Origin: Hippasteria phrygiana
Taxonomy: Eukaryota; Echinodermata; Asteroidea; Valvatida; Goniasteridae
Length of the DNA stretch: 64,000 nt
Assembly: GCA_037893225.1 (NCBI GenBank)
Contig: JAZGUH010000363.1
Location: forward strand, 1,054,001-1,118,000
Reading direction: 5' to 3'
Program-made: the position numbers and the translations under genes
Shown here: positions 62,141 to 64,000 of the stretch, piece by piece
Layout: the number at the start of each line of letters is the position of its first letter
Numbering within the stretch: the first letter of the stretch is position 1
The notes under the pieces: generated by a model
Told to the model about the DNA's origin: nothing
Database searches by the model: none
Seen by the model: the letters and a program-made list of their open reading frames with translations, nothing else

Positions 62141-63050
62141 TTTCTATTTCAAACATCAAACTCTTTACGTACAATGTGTATTGTACACGCACAAAGAAAT
62201 AAAATATGCTGACAACGTGTGAGTTCAAATGATGCGACGTTATATGCACAGTGCGAAAATCTTTTTGAGATTGTGGTCTTATAACTGAAATATTATTTTT
62301 TCTACATGCTTACCTGAGCTGAATGTGGTTTTCTATGCGTGACTTCGCTGAAACTCCGTGCTAAAATGTTCTTTATCTCGCGTTCACAGCAAAGGAAGTG
62401 ATGATCAGAACATTCACGTGTAATATTAACAAATGTGTACAGTATTTCCGCAATCTTAAAGCACGTTATGGTCACTCGAGCGCAAATTTGGACACTTGCA
62501 CCAAAAGCCCTGTGTAGAAAAAGTGTACGAAGTGTTGGAGTTGAGGAAGTTTTTGAACCGCGGTTTTGAAACAAGGTTGCCAGGCCTGCTGCCCTCAGCA
62601 TTGGTTTGTATACATGATCTAGCAATAGTAGTGTCCAAGTACGTGTGCGGCGTTTTCCTATTCATTAATTAAGTACGTCCGAAGACCCAACAAAACATCG
62701 GATTTCACCATTAAAACGACCACCAAAATACTAGATACGCCACTTGAGGAACAAGTGGAGTTCCATGATTAAGATAGAGGTACTAAGGTTCACCTACCAT
62801 CCGGATAAAAAGTTTAATTTACCGTTCAATTCCGAGAGGCACAACGAGGAAAATCCATGCAGTCCGTACGCCATTGTATAATCATAGTGCAAGGAAATGG
62901 TATCCCTTGGCGCTCAAAGCTCCGTATACAAAGCACAGTTCCAAAAAGCACCGCAACAACACACAGGTTTACGCCAAACATGCACTGCTATATGATTTCG
63001 CTCGTACAGCGCAACTACACACAAGTTTACGTTGGATTGTAGGATAAATT

Positions 63051-64000
63051 AAGAACGTGCAACGTGACACCCATGGTTACACTGCCTTCCCAGAATTCCT
63101 TTGTTATCATATTGTTTTGGGGCTAAATATTGAAATGGGTATATTTTGACGCTGAAGAGAGCTATGATCATGGGAACTTGGAATTAGGTACACAAAAATA
63201 CTGTGTATAAAACTTCTGAAGGTTTTTGTCATAAGAGATTGCTAAATATACCAAATTTTGACTTGAATTTAATGACCTCTAGATGACGTCATGATGACGT
63301 CATCGTGACGTCACATCAATTGTTTTATCTGTAACAAATCCTGGCACATCAGCATTAAGACTGCACCCAATCGGACTTACGGTTCTCTAGATATAGGACC
63401 TTAAAGTGTGCACCTTTAAGATGACGTCACGTGACCCACGATGACGTCATCACAACTGTACTCGTCGAAGCAAACATTTGCAACGTGGTCTTGGCCTGGA
63501 TCGAGTTTGTAATCAATCTGATCAATGACAGTGTAAGTTTTTGAGTGTATAATGAAATTTGAAACATTTAAAAAATCATAGAAAATCAGCCGATGACGTC
63601 ATCATGACGTCACTTCGGATTTTGCATGCTAGTGACAATATCTGCCTACCCACCAAGTTTTGTGACGATCGGACCTACCCTTATATGTGTTTCAAAAAAG
63701 CACATTTTTGATGACGTCATGATGACGTCATACATTTTTCACAATTATATGTAAGTATCTATGATCTAACGAACCTATTACAAAAAGAATTTCGAAATTA
63801 GCATGTTCAGTTGATGAGATATGGCTTAAGGGTTCAAAATTTTAAAAATTACTGCAAAATCGTATGATGACGTCATCATGACGTCATGTCGATTTTCATC
63901 TATAACACAAGCCGGTCCACCAACAAACCAAGTTTGAGCTCAATCGGACTTAGGGTTCTCTAGATATAGGCCCTTCAAAAACGCACTTTTGAGATGACGT
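63051..64000. repeat. Palindrome-rich repeat block, right end
   Basis: 63056-63300 matches 2261-2510, and 63321-64000 matches 1 to about 700 almost base for base in the same orientation. The window therefore starts and ends within copies of the same block. No gene. Confidence 0.88.

Larger units (their letters stand above)
61271..63050. other. Single-copy patch
   Basis: No gene is supported, although a 107-codon minus-strand frame at 62302-62625 exists. It holds a hairpin MITE (61751-61844), a dispersed repeat (61855-62140) and a 20-base G run (62048-62067) that may be unreliable in assembly. Confidence 0.55.

Noticed and set aside
62302..62625. 107-codon minus-strand open frame in the right single-copy patch
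   Set aside because: No family recognised and an overlapping alternative frame is also open; support is too weak to call a gene.

Overview
The window looks like a repeat-rich stretch of an animal genome, most likely an aquatic invertebrate. No cellular gene could be recognised. The evidence for a metazoan host is indirect. There is an intact Polinton/Maverick element with an invertebrate-type gene set, an intact Helentron-type Helitron carrying an endonuclease domain, and a dense background of dispersed and tandem repeats, MITE-like hairpins and tRNA-like fragments. Species cannot be named from the sequence.

Layout. Positions 1-6651 and 22643-29316 are mosaics of a repeat superfamily built around paired TGACGTCA palindromes. 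A 15,991-bp Polinton (6652-22642) sits inside one of these repeats, bounded by 229-bp terminal inverted repeats and a 5-bp target duplication. From about 29.3 to 52.7 kb is a largely single-copy island. It contains antisense, diverged members of the same superfamily (29.95-31.65 kb), a MITE-like element (34.17-34.59 kb), a 3,288-codon Helentron ORF (34671-44537), a 36-bp minisatellite (about 45.9-48.0 kb) and a 93-bp tandem repeat (about 49.8-50.3 kb). From 52.7 kb to the end the palindrome-rich mosaic returns. It includes near copies of blocks seen on the left (161-bp satellite, hairpin cassettes, 600-bp modules), interrupted by a second single-copy patch at 61.3-63.05 kb.

How the Polinton genes fit together. 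Protein-primed DNA polymerase B copies the element and the retroviral-type integrase, on the opposite strand, inserts it. A double-jelly-roll-like capsid protein and an A32-like packaging ATPase imply virion formation. Around them lie three tandem paralogs of a probable minor virion protein and several small or membrane-anchored proteins of uncharacterised families that I recall recurring with such capsid genes in invertebrate genomes. I saw no adenain-like protease. Nearly every ATG follows an A-rich or TATAAA motif within a few bases.

The Helentron encodes, in one ORF, a PHD finger, a herpesvirus-tegument-type (C76-like) cysteine protease, an OTU protease, a 54-bp repeat-encoded basic region, a DUF6570-like region, a HUH Rep domain, a Pif1-like helicase and a C-terminal EEP endonuclease.

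The least explained structure is a recurrent cassette of GA-rich tract plus hairpins, found at least nine times. Its stem sequences change between copies while pairing is kept. Coordinates and counts were read by eye; no searches or folding programs were run.
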